Assembly: GCF_018812025.1 (NCBI RefSeq)
Contig: NC_063054.1
Coordinates: forward strand, 9,682,582 to 9,746,581
Reading direction: 5' to 3'
Source: Megalobrama amblycephala
Lineage: Eukaryota; Chordata; Actinopteri; Cypriniformes; Xenocyprididae
Length of the DNA: 64,000 bases
Below the pieces are notes generated by a model. It had not been told where the DNA came from. It searched no databases and saw nothing but the letters and a program-made list of their open reading frames with translations. Positions 1 to 10,140 of the stretch are shown here, one piece after another. How positions within the stretch are numbered: position 1 is the stretch's first letter; each line of letters starts with the position of its first letter. The translations under genes were made by a program, and so were the position numbers.

Positions 1-221
1 CCTTCACATCTGCTTGCCAAACAACCTCTTGCAGTATTCACCTTTTTAGGAAGCTGAATATTTAAGTTTAACTGCATAGAAACTATAGGACAAGATGTTG
101 TGATGATGCCACTTATGCATGCCGTTTTTTTTTTTTTTTTTGCATTTTTCATTTTGCTATTTCTATAAGTGAGAAAATACTATGACAACAAGCAGTATAT
201 TAAAGTGAGAATCTTTACTAA
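1..221. other. Non-coding, AT-rich
   Basis: No open frame or recognised repeat end. A T-tract occupies about 124-141. It ends at the TTAA that begins the next element. Confidence 0.5.
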
Positions 222-908
222 TTAAAGGGTTAGTTCACCCAAAAATGAAAATTCTGTCTTTAATTTCTCACTCTCATGTTGTTCCAAACCGGTAAGATCT
301 TCGTTCGTCTTCGGAACACAAATTAAGATATTTTTGATGAAATCCAATGGCTAAGTGAGGCCTGCATTGACAGCAAGATAATTAACACTTTCAGATGCCC
401 AGAAAGTTACTAAAGACATATTTAAAACAGTTCATGTGACCTTAATTTTATGAAGCGACAAGAATACTTTTTGTGCACCAAAAAAACAAAATAACGACTT
501 TATTCAACAATATCAATAAAACACTGCTTCATGAAGCTTCAAAGCTTTACGAATCTTTTGTTTCAAATCAGTGGTTCGGAGCGTGTATCAAACTGCCGAA
601 GTCATGTGAACCATTGAAATTTCGAAATGTTTCGAAACACTTATGACGTAACAAAGCCTTGTTTACTGAAATCATGTGACTTTGACAATTTGATAGAAGA
701 TCTGAACCACTGATTCGAAACAAAAGATTCATAAAGCTTCAAAGCTTCATGAAGCAGTGTTTTGAATTTACCCATCACTAGATATTGTTGAATAAAGTCG
801 TTATTTTGTTTTTTTGGTGCACTTCATAACATTAAGGTTGAACCTCTGTAGTCACATGATCTGTTTTAAATATGTTTTTAGTACCTTTTTGGGTGAACTA
901 ACCTTTTC
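222..908. mobile_element. TTAA-flanked palindromic MITE (family 1)
   Basis: The left end reads TTAA followed by AGGGTTAGTTCACCCAAAAA, and the right end carries the inverse (TTTTTGGGTGAACTAACC). The two halves are inverted copies: the block around AATAACGACTTTATTCAACA near 490-510 returns inverted near 785-800, and the TGCTTCATGAAGCTTCAAAG block near 525-545 returns near 735-760. The whole element can fold as a long imperfect hairpin. The right arm is shortened and the final TTAA has decayed (ACCTTTTCAG). No coding potential is seen. I recall this as one of the commonest cyprinid MITEs; the superfamily (Kolobok- or piggyBac-like, from the TTAA target) is inferred. Confidence 0.85.
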
Positions 909-1463
909 AGAAAACATTTGAATTTGATTTGTTCATGGTGCATGCTGGAAAGTGAATTGAGTCATTTCTGCACCACTAATGGCATTAATGAAATTGTAAT
1001 CATTCATTTGAGTGGACTGAATGGGCTAAACATTGACCATTGATGGTGTGACTTTGAGGCGGGACTATCTGTTTGTCTGGCCAATGGGTGAAAGAGGGAG
1101 AGTTTAAAACATGTATGGAACCAATAGTTATATTTGCAGTTCTGTTTCATGTCACTAGTGGAGGAGAAATTATATATGTCAACTATAAAAATGGCATTTC
1201 ATGTCAAAAAGCTTCCCTGAAGTTGATAAATTTGATAATCACAGAACAACAGACGACATTATAAAAGCTACAACAGAATAAAATGAAAATGTAAAACACA
1301 TTTTGATCCTGAAATCTCTTTAAACTAAAGAATTAGGGTTGTGAATTTGTGGTTAGACAGTGAATCAACCTGATTCATTTACATTTAAGCATTTTGGCAG
1401 ATGCATTTATCCAAAATTTATCCAGAAGGAATCAGTTTTTTTTTTTTTTTTTTTTTTTTTAAT
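909..1463. other. Mostly unique non-coding DNA
   Basis: Nothing coding is seen. A 25-nt T-tract lies at 1436-1460. The words around 1381-1425 (GGCAGATGCATTTATCCA) resemble a widespread fish repeat core, but the match is short. Confidence 0.4.
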
Positions 1464-1729
1464 GGTTACACTTTACATTCGGGTCCAATTCTCACTATTA
1501 ACTAACTATTAAATACGACCTTTGCCTCAATAAACTCCTAATTACTGCTTATTAATAGTTAGTAAGGTAGTTAAGTTGTTAAGTTTAGGTATTGGGTAGG
1601 ATTATGAGATGTAGAATATGTTCATTAGGAATAAGGCATTAATATTTGCTTTGTCATATGCCTAGTAATATGTATGCTAATAAACAACTACTTAATTGTG
1701 AGAATTGGACCCCAATCTAAAGTGTTAGC
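1464..1729. mobile_element. Short TIR MITE with TACACTTTA-type ends
   Basis: The left end GGTTACACTTTACATTCGGG, continuing GTCCAATTCTCAC, is matched inverted at the right end, whose complement reads GCTAACACTTTAGATTGGGG and then GTCCAATTCTCAC. That gives TIRs of about 33 bp with a few mismatches over a 266-bp element without coding capacity. Ends of the same class recur at 44860-45418 and 54601-54788. No clear target-site duplication could be picked because the left flank is a T-tract. Confidence 0.7.
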
Positions 1730-2271
1730 TCTTATAGACCAAAACAAATGACTCACGATTCAAAAATAATATTTTAAGATAGATGCATAATAATTTGCAA
1801 TCAGTTTGAGAAAACAAATGAATCATAACACCCTTAGAAAACCCCAAAATAAACTAAAAAAGCAATGCCAGAGACCAACCAAATTTAAAAAAGAGCATCC
1901 TTCAAAGCCAAATATGGCGATTGCAAAGACATAGAACAGAGAGAGAGAGACATGTGGCGGCCTGTCTTTCTTGATGTGTGGGGTTGAGCTGTTTTCAGAG
2001 GGCCTTTGGGAAGAGGAGGGTGTCTTGTGGCGGTGGGCCAGTGAGCCTGAGGAGCAAGAGCCAGAGGAAGCTATGCCTGCAGAGCTCATAAATTACAGCC
2101 CTGCCTTCCTGGCTTTACATTAATGGATCAACAGCTCTGTGCTTCTTACTGAGACTCTTCTCACTTGTTCTCGTGCTGTGCGTGTCTTCAAGGACGAGGG
2201 TAGGACGGATTGATGCTGGGTGGACAGTTCAGTTGTTTTCCTATGGGGAATTGTGTTCATATTCTGAAATG
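1730..2271. other. Unique non-coding stretch
   Basis: No repeat ends and no convincing open frame. A short GA run lies at 1940-1950 and a GC-richer patch at 1960-2090. Confidence 0.4.
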
Positions 2272-2541
2272 TTAAGGGGTAAGTTCACCCAAAAATGAAA
2301 ATTCTCTCATTAATTACTCACCCTTGTGTCGTTCCACATTTGTAAGATTTTCATTCATCTTCGGAACACAAATTAAGATATTTTTAATGAAATCTAAGAG
2401 ATTTCTGTCTCTCCATAAGGATCCAATGCAACTACCACTTTAAATGTCCAGAAAGGTTGTAAAGACATCATTAAAGTACTCCATGTGGCTCCATTGGTTT
2501 AACCTCAATTTTATGAAGTGATGCGAGTGCTTGCGAATTTG
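2272..2541 (+). mobile_element. Left half of a family-1 TTAA MITE
   Basis: TTAA at 2272-2275 is followed by GGGGTAAGTTCACCCAAAAA and then the same internal order as the element at 222-908 (CATCTTCGGAACACAAATTA, AAGATATTTTTAATGAAATC). The expected inverted right end is not found downstream. The copy is interrupted by a SINE and probably truncated beyond it. Confidence 0.75.
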
Positions 2542-2739
2542 TTTTTTTTTTTTTTTTTTTTTTTAAGATTTATTTTTTGGGGGTTTTGCCTTTTTATTGA
2601 GATAGGACAGTTAGTTGACAGGAAACGAATTGGGAGAGAGAGAGGGGGAAGGTCCACGAGCCAGAACTCAAACTCAGATCTCCCGAAGCACATCCGCGCT
2701 ATGTGTCCACATGCTGCCCACTAGGCTATCGGTGCTGAC
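2542..2739 (-). mobile_element. tRNA-derived SINE, minus strand
   Basis: On the minus strand the copy begins GTCAGCACCGATAGCCTAG at 2739, ends in a poly(A) tail (the T-run at 2542-2564), and is 198 bp long. An A-box-like word TAGCCTAGTGG lies within 2713-2729 and a degenerate B box (GAGTTTGAGTTCTGG) at 2661-2675, spaced as in a tRNA-derived RNA polymerase III promoter. The 3' part (CAATAAAAAGGCAAAACCCC) would be the LINE-like tail. It sits inside a family-1 MITE. No clean target-site duplication was seen. The family name is not assigned. Confidence 0.8.
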
Positions 2740-3164
2740 TGAGATTGAGTTTCTGGTTGATCGACTACTTCAGGAGTTTCATCGTCGGACTCGGGCTGGA
2801 TTTGATAAGGTAAAATCAATGCCATCTTGTTTGTCCATACATTGTACACAATCTCTTGAGAATTGATAAGCATCCGGAGCTGTTATTCAGTTATGGCAAT
2901 GGGCTGTACTCGATGGACCAATCACAACAGACTGGACCATTTGACCAATCAGAACAGAGTAGGCTCACAGAAAGGAAGGGTTTAGAGAGACTGAATCTTC
3001 AAACTGCTTCAAATGAATCATTTAAGAATCTTTGAGAAATTAGGTGAAATTAAATGTATATTATGAGAAAACCTAAGTGTTTTTTTTTTTACTTTTCATG
3101 CATGTATAACTGTTGTAGAAGACTCTCAAAACAATATTAGGAACCTTAGAAATGACATAATAGA
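2740..3164. other. Degraded repeat-like DNA
   Basis: Sequence between the SINE and the next repeat. It contains CCAATCA words at 2918-2925 and 2945-2952. It may be the remains of the MITE invaded by the SINE, but the match is not clear. Confidence 0.3.
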
Positions 3165-3378
3165 GGCACTTTACAATCATTCAATCAATATAATGAACCA
3201 GTGTTTACTGCACACCCCCACTGTCGAATCTGAATTTACATTCCAATAGCAAAAGTCATATTTTACTTGGTTCTGCAGTCCAAATTGAATATAATGAGAT
3301 AAAAATGGCATAGATGAGGCAAGAAAGTCTTCCTATTGAGTTTTCTTCACAGAATCTAATCAAATTAAACAAATCTAT
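3165..3378. repeat. Dispersed repeat, copy 1 (CCAGTGTTTACTGCACACC family)
   Basis: The stretch from about 3180 to 3345 (CAGTGTTTACTGCACAC, then CACTGTCGAATCTGAAT, then ATGAGATAAAAATGG) matches 5950-6110 at many points in the same order. In both places it leads into the ~80-bp tandem repeat carrying GACTCTTATGAAC. It is therefore part of one larger repeat family with two copies 2.8 kb apart. Class unknown. Confidence 0.65.
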
Positions 3379-4390
3379 TTAAAGGTGCAATATGTAGGAT
3401 TTCTGTCCACTAGAGGTCGCTAGAGGCCTATTCAAAACAAAGGCATAGCTTGATGACGCAAAGTTTGAGTGCGGAATCTTGGGACTTGTGGTCTTCTCAT
3501 CACAGCTGGTGGAAACAATCGGGATACGACTCAGGAAAAAATCTTGTTCATGGATGTGATTATTAATGTTACTGTAGTATGAAGCAGAGCAGGGCCGAGT
3601 GTTGTGGGAGCTGAACGAGGCCTCACGAGCAGCGGGACTTTTATTATGACACAGTCGCCGTCGCCACTTCCGCTTTTCTGGTCATGAGTATGAGGTAACA
3701 CAGCTCTGTTTATCATATTAGATACATCTGAGTGTGTTGAAAATGATGTTATAACGTTACTCTGTGCGTTCGCTCGGCGGCTGCTGTGAGACACTGTTAC
3801 ACACTGCAGTAAGATAGATTGATTTTAGAATATCATATTAAATGCTGGATGGCTTGTGTTGATAAATGGCATGCAATTAATTTTAAAACGTATTGTATGA
3901 TGGAGAAAATGCTGTATTACTGTTACTAAATATAAAGCTGCATCTGATTATGCTATGTTAGCTACTTGACAAAATAGTGTGTTTCTCTGAGGCATGGTAA
4001 AGCATGGTACTCGCAAAAAATCAAGAAAATTTAGATTTAAACAATAAGACTAAACGTGTTGAGGTATATAACAATGATTAGTTTTATGTCTATAAATGTA
4101 ACCAAACAGTTGTTCCCTTGTCTATTAAAACATGTAATTTATAAAAGCGTCTTTGGTGTTTCCATGTTTTTTACAAAATAAAACCAGAAACCGAGGGTAA
4201 CGCGGGACGCAATTGACAGGCGACTCCTCACACGTCCCGGAGCCTTGGTTAAAATTGCAATTTTCTCACAATTTACAAATAGTTGGAAACATTTGGGATA
4301 TTGTAAGCACTCAAGTGAACAAAATATATAACACTGGCCTAGTGGTTTTTGGATATTTTACTGTAAAAATCTTACATATTGCACCTTTAA
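3379..4390. mobile_element. 1-kb TTAA element with AGGTGCAATATGTA ends
   Basis: TTAA at 3379-3382 and 4387-4390 bound a 1004-bp element. Its ends are perfect 14-bp inverted repeats: AGGTGCAATATGTA at 3383-3396 and TACATATTGCACCT at 4373-4386. The interior is not palindromic and holds no long open frame, so it is a non-autonomous DNA transposon. The TTAA target suggests a Kolobok- or piggyBac-like mobiliser. It lies inside the dispersed repeat that resumes at 4391 with CCGGTTCTTTTTAGG. A related right end sits at 31471-31490. Confidence 0.8.
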
Positions 4391-4869
4391 CCGGTTCTTT
4401 TTAGGTAATTAAAAAACATACAGCGAAACCCTGTAATCCGATTCACGAACAAATGACTCTTATGAACTGGTTCTTTCAGCCAGTAGTGTGAATTTGGGGA
4501 TGCGAATAGGCTGTTTAGCAAGGAAATGGACTGGTTTTTTGTGCGAAGGAGGAGTTCTGGAAAATCATCATTATTTTTTGGAGGTGCGTTTGGTGAAGCT
4601 AGTAGCGCAGAAATGACACACTTCAGCATTAATGCCCAATATATGCAGTACCTGCTGCAGATCAACATTAATTCTTGATGAAGCGTAACTCTCGTCTGTG
4701 AGAAGTTTTAGCCAGTGTACCATGAGTATTTGAATCTCTCTGTGTCAGGCGCTGAGCGGTGTCAAGTCTCACTGAAGGCCCTGATTATGCAGTTAGGCTA
4801 TATGCTAATAGTGCTCTGGTGGGCCTCTCTGAAGACCTCTGACTTTAAATGCATGAACGTGGACAGGTC
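4391..4869. repeat. Single unit of the ~80-bp GACTCTTATGAAC repeat, then unique DNA
   Basis: 4391-4480 carries the words ACATACAGCGAAACC, GATTCACGAACAAATGACTC and TTATGAACTGGTTC, matching the units at 6160-6348 and 7979-8240. From about 4500 on nothing is recognised. Confidence 0.55.
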
Positions 4870-5470
4870 ACGCTAAGGTCATTGTGCTTTCTTTCTGCTT
4901 AACTAATTAAAGGGAAAAGTTGGTGGATTCAGGCACTTTCTTTGTGAATATGCAAATTATGGGACAATTATAGACAATTGTTTAAGTTTAAATCCTCTGA
5001 AATAATAAAAAAGCAATTTGTCTGCACCTACTTAGCCTCTAAATGAAATTGCTGGCTCTGTTAAATGCGATTAAATGGAGCTTCCTCACAAAGCTATTAC
5101 TAATTTAACAAAACAACTGACAAAAATAAATAAAGCTTTCTTAAAAAGTGCAACACTCAGCTGGCTGCAATCATAACAATTTATTACGGCAGTTAAATGG
5201 CAAATTAGTTGTTGTGTTTTATGAATCCTGGAGGCACCAATAGTTTTATTCAGAGATGCGGCTTCATCTGAAAAAGATTTTTATTCGAATTCTGTTGCAA
5301 CGCTACAAGGCCACGTGTCACCAGTCTCCTGCCAGTCTTTTTGAGCTAATTAGCTGCAATTATTTCAATTAGATATCAAAGGCAAGCACAGACAAATAAT
5401 CATTACTTTGTAATCAGTTTGTGCAGTAACAGTCCTGGAAACTGCTTCACACTGTCAGGCATCATGAAAG
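4870..5470. promoter_or_regulatory. Candidate conserved non-coding enhancer
   Basis: Unique, AT-rich sequence without repeats or microsatellites, dense in developmental transcription-factor words: a perfect POU octamer ATGCAAAT at 4950-4957, an E-box CACGTG at 5312-5317, a palindromic homeodomain core GCTAATTAGC at 5345-5354, and several further TAATTA/CAATTA words. Such density in an otherwise transposon-rich stretch is what fish developmental enhancers look like. Function is inferred and conservation has not been checked. Confidence 0.35.
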
Positions 5471-5934
5471 TTTTAGTACATTTTCTCTCTCTCTTTCTGT
5501 CTTTCTCTCTCTCCCTCCACCCTGGCCCTTTTTTTTCCCCTTGGCCGGCATCCAGTGTCAAAGCAATCCTGAGAGTTGCTGTTCTCCAAAGCGTTCTAAG
5601 TAATCCCTTTAACAAACTGTATTCACGTATGTGAATGTTTTTGGCTCTGAGCAGATTTTTCAAGAGATAAGAACTCGGATAAAATCCGCCCCTGGCAAAG
5701 ACTCAGGATATATGGGATTTCAAGTATGAGGGAAATATGGATAATAGAATTTCCTCTCATCTCTGTAGTTGCGTTAGCTGCGGATGCAGCGCCGTAACTG
5801 CTCTGACTTTACGGGTTGCTGTGGCTTCAGAGATTAAAAACTCCTCTACTGGATCAGTTAGCCTTTTTAATTCTCAAATAGGGCTGGAGAAAATACAGAT
5901 TTTCTAATATAGCGATATGTTTTTGAAAGACCAC
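5471..5934. other. Unique non-coding DNA with a CT-rich patch
   Basis: A pyrimidine-rich run lies at 5487-5522. Otherwise there is no repeat or coding signal. Confidence 0.4.
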
Positions 5935-6159
5935 AATATCGATTCTTAAAGTCATTTGATCAATACAATATGCCAGTGTTTACTGCACACCGCCACTGAA
6001 TCTGAATCTGCCCCACCGTAAGAGTTTGTAGTCCCAGTTGAATGTAATGACATAAAAATAGTGTGTACCATGATTTACATACAATAAAAGTATTTTTTCC
6101 ATTGAGTTTTTAGCATCCAAAATGACTGAACAAATGAATCTTGTTCTTGGTAGTTAATC
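5935..6159. repeat. Dispersed repeat, copy 2 (CCAGTGTTTACTGCACACC family)
   Basis: Matches 3165-3345 in order (CAGTGTTTACTGCACACC near 5972, GAATCTGAATCTG near 5997, AATGACATAAAAATAG near 6045). As in copy 1 it runs directly into the ~80-bp repeat units. Confidence 0.65.
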
Positions 6160-6348
6160 ATAAACTTACAGTGTAACCAGTGAAGTATGATTGACAAACA
6201 AATGACTTTTATGAACCATTTATTTTTAATGAATCCAAAACATAAAGCACAACCACTGCAGTCTGACTCAGAAACAAATGACTCTCTTTAGTAAATCAAA
6301 AACATTCAGCACAAGCAGTGTAGTCTATTTCAGGAACAAATGACTCTT
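6160..6348. repeat. ~80-bp degenerate minisatellite, left part
   Basis: Two to three units with the recurring order ACAAATGACTCTTATGAACC, TTTTTAATGAATC, AAAACATTCAGCACAA, CCAGTGCAGTCTGATTCA. The array is split by the 1.6-kb element at 6349-7974 and resumes at 7979. Related units occur at 4391-4480 and 34310-34440. Confidence 0.7.
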
Positions 6349-7974
6349 GGGTCATTCCGTGTCAACTCAACCAGAGGTCCCAGGCTCAGATTTTTGATTT
6401 TGTTAATATATTTTTCTCTAGAAAGACAAACATAAATAGCGATGAAAGCCATAATGTTAAATGTCACAGATGTATATTTACTGAGTAATCTACTATTTTG
6501 TAGCGGGGGGTTCAAAATGACCATTGTCACCTGAGATTTGGAGCCAAATTACAGGGGTGTAAAAATGACTTTAGAAAGATGGCAGAATCATTATTTTATT
6601 TTTACACACATAGATTGGCAGGTCTATTAGCAAAATCTGTTGACTTTAGCAATCATTGTTTCATTCTATGCCAATGGTAACAGTTCAAAAAATGGCAAAA
6701 AGCACTTCTGTGTTTTTTTGCCTCAAGTTTGCATGCCTGTAACTCAGGAAGTATAAAGATATCCTAATTATTCTTCTAGATTCTCATTCTTAATAAACCT
6801 TCCTTTTGGAATCATTTTTAAGACCCTATATAATGCAGTCCCATAGATAGTGGAACCCCAATGTTACTCCATGTCCAAATTGTTGAATTTTTGAAGAACC
6901 AAGTGTAGGTAACGTTTTTAACAGCTGATAGTTATTGTGTTTAAAGAATAATGTTTGAAGAACTATTAACACTGAAATTAGAAATGTATCTTGTTTCCCT
7001 CACTCAAAACAACTGAATACAAAACACCTCTCTGAGTGCCACGTGTTAAAGATATCTTAATGTCATTTTAGATTATTGTTCTTATGAAACTTTTCTTTTG
7101 GAATCTTAATTTTTAAACATTTATTTATTCTTCAGTCATAAGTGTCAGCTGTGTGCAAAGTGAACAACATTTGGTTTTCGATCACTGAAAATGGGTAAAA
7201 TTCAACAATTTGAACATGGGGCTGTTTTGAGATCCCCATATCTATGGGACTGAAGTATATATGGCCTTAAAAATGAAGATTTCAAAAGGAAAGTTTATTA
7301 AGAATGAGTTTCTAGAAAGATATATTGAATACTTTTAGAGTTACAGGCATGCAAACTTTGGAAAAGGAGTTTCAACATTATTTGTTCTTCAGATATTCCT
7401 CTTTAAAAGAAACAAAGTATCAGCTGTATGCAAAGTGACCTACATTTGGTTTTTGACAACGAATATGTGTACAGTTTACTCATGGAGCAGCATTAAGATC
7501 TCCATATCTCTGGGACTGAACCATTGAGGACCTTTAAAATGAAGATACCAAAAGGAAAGTTTGTTAAGAACCAGAATCTAAAAGGATATTAAGATATCTT
7601 TAATACTTCTCCAGTTACAGGCATGCTAACACAAGAAGTGCTTTTTGCCATTTTTGAACTGTCACCGTTGGCAAATAATGAAACAAAAATGGCTAAAGTC
7701 AACATAATTTACTAAAAGACCTACCAATCTCTGTGTAAAAATAAAATAATGATGCTGCCATCTTTCTAGAGTAATTTTTACACCCCTTTAAATTGGCTCC
7801 AAATCTATTTTGACCCCCTTCTACTCAGTAAATATACATCTGTGACATTTAATATCTTGGCTTTCATCACTATTCATGTTTGTTTTTGTACAGAAAAAAA
7901 AAAATATTAACAAAATCAAAAAATCTGAGCCGGGGAAGTTTCGGAAATTTGGTTGATTTGACACGGAATTACCC
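6349..7974. mobile_element. 1.6-kb hairpin DNA transposon with 4-bp TSD
   Basis: The ends GGGTCATTCCGTGTCAACTC and, inverted, GGGTAATTCCGTGTCAAATC start arms that stay complementary for several hundred bases: CTCAGATTTTTGATTTTG near 6386 pairs with CAAAATCAAAAAATCTGAG near 7911, and GCACTTCTGTG near 6700 pairs with the block near 7640. The host repeat reads ACTCTT then ATGATCTGG across the insertion, with TCTT present at both 6345-6348 and 7975-7978. The right arm also contains two direct copies of a ~265-bp block (about 7147-7355 and 7411-7630). No coding frame is seen. Confidence 0.85.
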
Positions 7975-7978
7975 TCTT

Positions 7979-8240
7979 ATGATCTGGTTCTTTTTAATGA
8001 TTCAAAAACATTCAGCGTGATCCATTTCATGAACAAATTAATCTTAGAAACTGTTTTTTTTTTTTAATTGATCAAAAACATACAGCACAACCAGTGCAGT
8101 CTGATTTACAAAGAAATTACTCATACAGTATGAACCAGTTCTCTTTAGTGAATCAACAACATTCAGTGCAACCAGTGCAGTCCGTTTCATAAACCAATGG
8201 CTCTTATGAGTTGGTCCTTCAAAAAGACTCACAAAAACTC
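7979..8240. repeat. ~80-bp degenerate minisatellite, right part
   Basis: Continuation of the array at 6160-6348. Three units carry AAAAACATTCAGYG, AACCAGTGCAGTC and a degenerate CTCTTATGAGTTGG word. Unit lengths vary from about 75 to 95 bp. Confidence 0.7.
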
Positions 8241-9669
8241 ATTGCACAGATGAATAAAATTGCTTTTGAATCAGAATAGGAACCCCTACTTGACATTAAT
8301 GCTTTCTGTCCATATTTTTATCGATGTTCACACTCTATTAACACCAGGACTTTGTTTTTATTCATGTCTGTCACTAATTGAAGGCTTTTAGGCCCATCTA
8401 ACCTCAGTGTTGTGTCTGTGGCCTTTTTGTCTGTATGTGAGAAAAGCATGTGTGCACACTGTATCTCATTGTGTGTGAAATGGGGACAGGTGAAGGTGAG
8501 ACGAGACACCGGATGAGGTGTGAGAACGGGCAAAGACCCGGACCAGCCTAAGTATGTGTGTGTGTGAGAGAGAGAGAGAGGCCCCTGGCATGGTCCCTGT
8601 CAGCAGGAGTCTGATGTCTGTCTACTCATGTGTGGAGCACTCATCATGGGCAATTAAGGCCGAGCAGGGGGCCTGGCCTTCCCACTCATGTCCTTGAAGA
8701 AAGAAAGTAAAAGGGGGCAGGAAGAGTGATAGGGTGGAGCGACGCAGAAGGAGGGGCGGGAATTCTATCGGTAGTTTTTTGGAGAAGAGTAAGTTGAGCG
8801 ATATGCTTCCAACCTTACGGTAGGGTGACAAAAGCCTGTCCGGGATCTGTAATGTCTTTGTTTTTCTCCCCTCTGGTGCTTAAATAGATTCTCTCCACAG
8901 GGTGATAATCACCATTCATTATTCACACTTCAGATGGCCATTAAAAGTCAATCTCGAAAACCCTGGAAAATGGCCCCAACTATGGGACCACTTGGTGTCG
9001 TCTTTGATATTGTGTTGTAATTTTGCACAAATTGATATTCCTCTTCAGTGCTACTCGTATAAGATAAGAGGGTTTCGTAAAAACACAGTTCCTTTGGCTT
9101 GTAATTGATGATTTATTAATTTCATGTTCTGTCAGAGCTGGAATGAAGAATCTCTTAATATTTAATTTGTCATGCCTGTGCACATGCCAGGAACATGGAG
9201 AAGATGGATTTGTGCAGTAGAAAGATGATTATGACCCTTCTCATGAGGATGTTTTAATAATAATTAAGTGTACTGCAGATTTTTAAATGATGATTAGTTG
9301 TTTTTTCCTAGTGTCAGTGTTCTTGTTGGATGGTAACAAGACCTACTTTTTGGGTTCTCTTTAATGCACTGCTCTAAACATATCTAGAATAGAGGGTGTT
9401 TTTGTTATTTTCTGTTTACATGCGAGAAGACTTGCATACTTCCCCTGAAAAAAAAAAAAAAAAAAAAAAAAAAGCGAGACTGCTTAGCAGAATCAAAACA
9501 CAACAAAAAAATTAGAATAACACATGAAAGCAAAATAAGTTATATTCAAGATCAGGCTTGGGGCAATTCTCTCATGCTTAATTGAAACACTTATTTTGTG
9601 CCCGTTTAGATTTTTTAACCAGCATTCAAACTGAGGGAACACGTGATGTCTCATGTATTTCATTATTTA
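8241..9669. other. Mostly unique non-coding DNA
   Basis: Contains a short GT/GA microsatellite at 8553-8580 and an A-tract at 9449-9473. The 8900-9240 part is unique and AT-rich. No exon signals were convincing. Confidence 0.4.
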
Positions 9670-10058
9670 TACACTACCTTTCAAAAGTTTGGGGCAAGTA
9701 CAATTTTTTTTTCTCTTTTATTCATCAAGGATGCTTTGAATAGATCAAAAGTAACAGTATAGATTTTTTTTAAATAATGTTACAAAAAATCCATTTCAAA
9801 TAAATGTTCTTTTGATTTTTCTGTTCATTACAGAAAGCAGAAAAAAATGTATCACAGATATTAAGCAGCACAACTATATTCACCATTCATATTAATAAGG
9901 AATGTTTCGTTAGCAGCAAATCAGCATATCATAATGATTTCTGAAGGATCATGTGACATTGAAGACTGGAGTAATGATGCTGAAAATTCAGCTTTGTCAT
10001 CACTTATTTCAAAAACATTTACTATTCTTACCAACCCAAAACGTTTTAATGATAGTAT
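9670..10058 (+). mobile_element. TIR MITE, CAAAAGTTTGGGG family, copy 1
   Basis: Begins TACACTACCTTTCAAAAGTT at 9670 and ends near 10058 with a degraded inverse (CCAACCCAAAACGTTTTAAT, then GATAGTATA). Its inner words AGCAGCAAATCAGCATAT and GGATCATGTGACATTGAAGA are shared with the copy at 53965-54292. I recall this as a very abundant teleost MITE; the superfamily is not assigned from sequence alone. No coding capacity. Confidence 0.8.
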
Positions 10059-10140
10059 ATATTTAAAAAAATCTAACATATATAATTTTACGTGTTATTT
10101 CCTTTTAATTCAACTTTAGTTCTGAAAATATAGCAGAAAG

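Noticed and set aside
2511..2866. Open frames spanning the SINE
   Set aside because: They start in or near the poly(T)/poly(A) tail and cross SINE boundaries; not genes.
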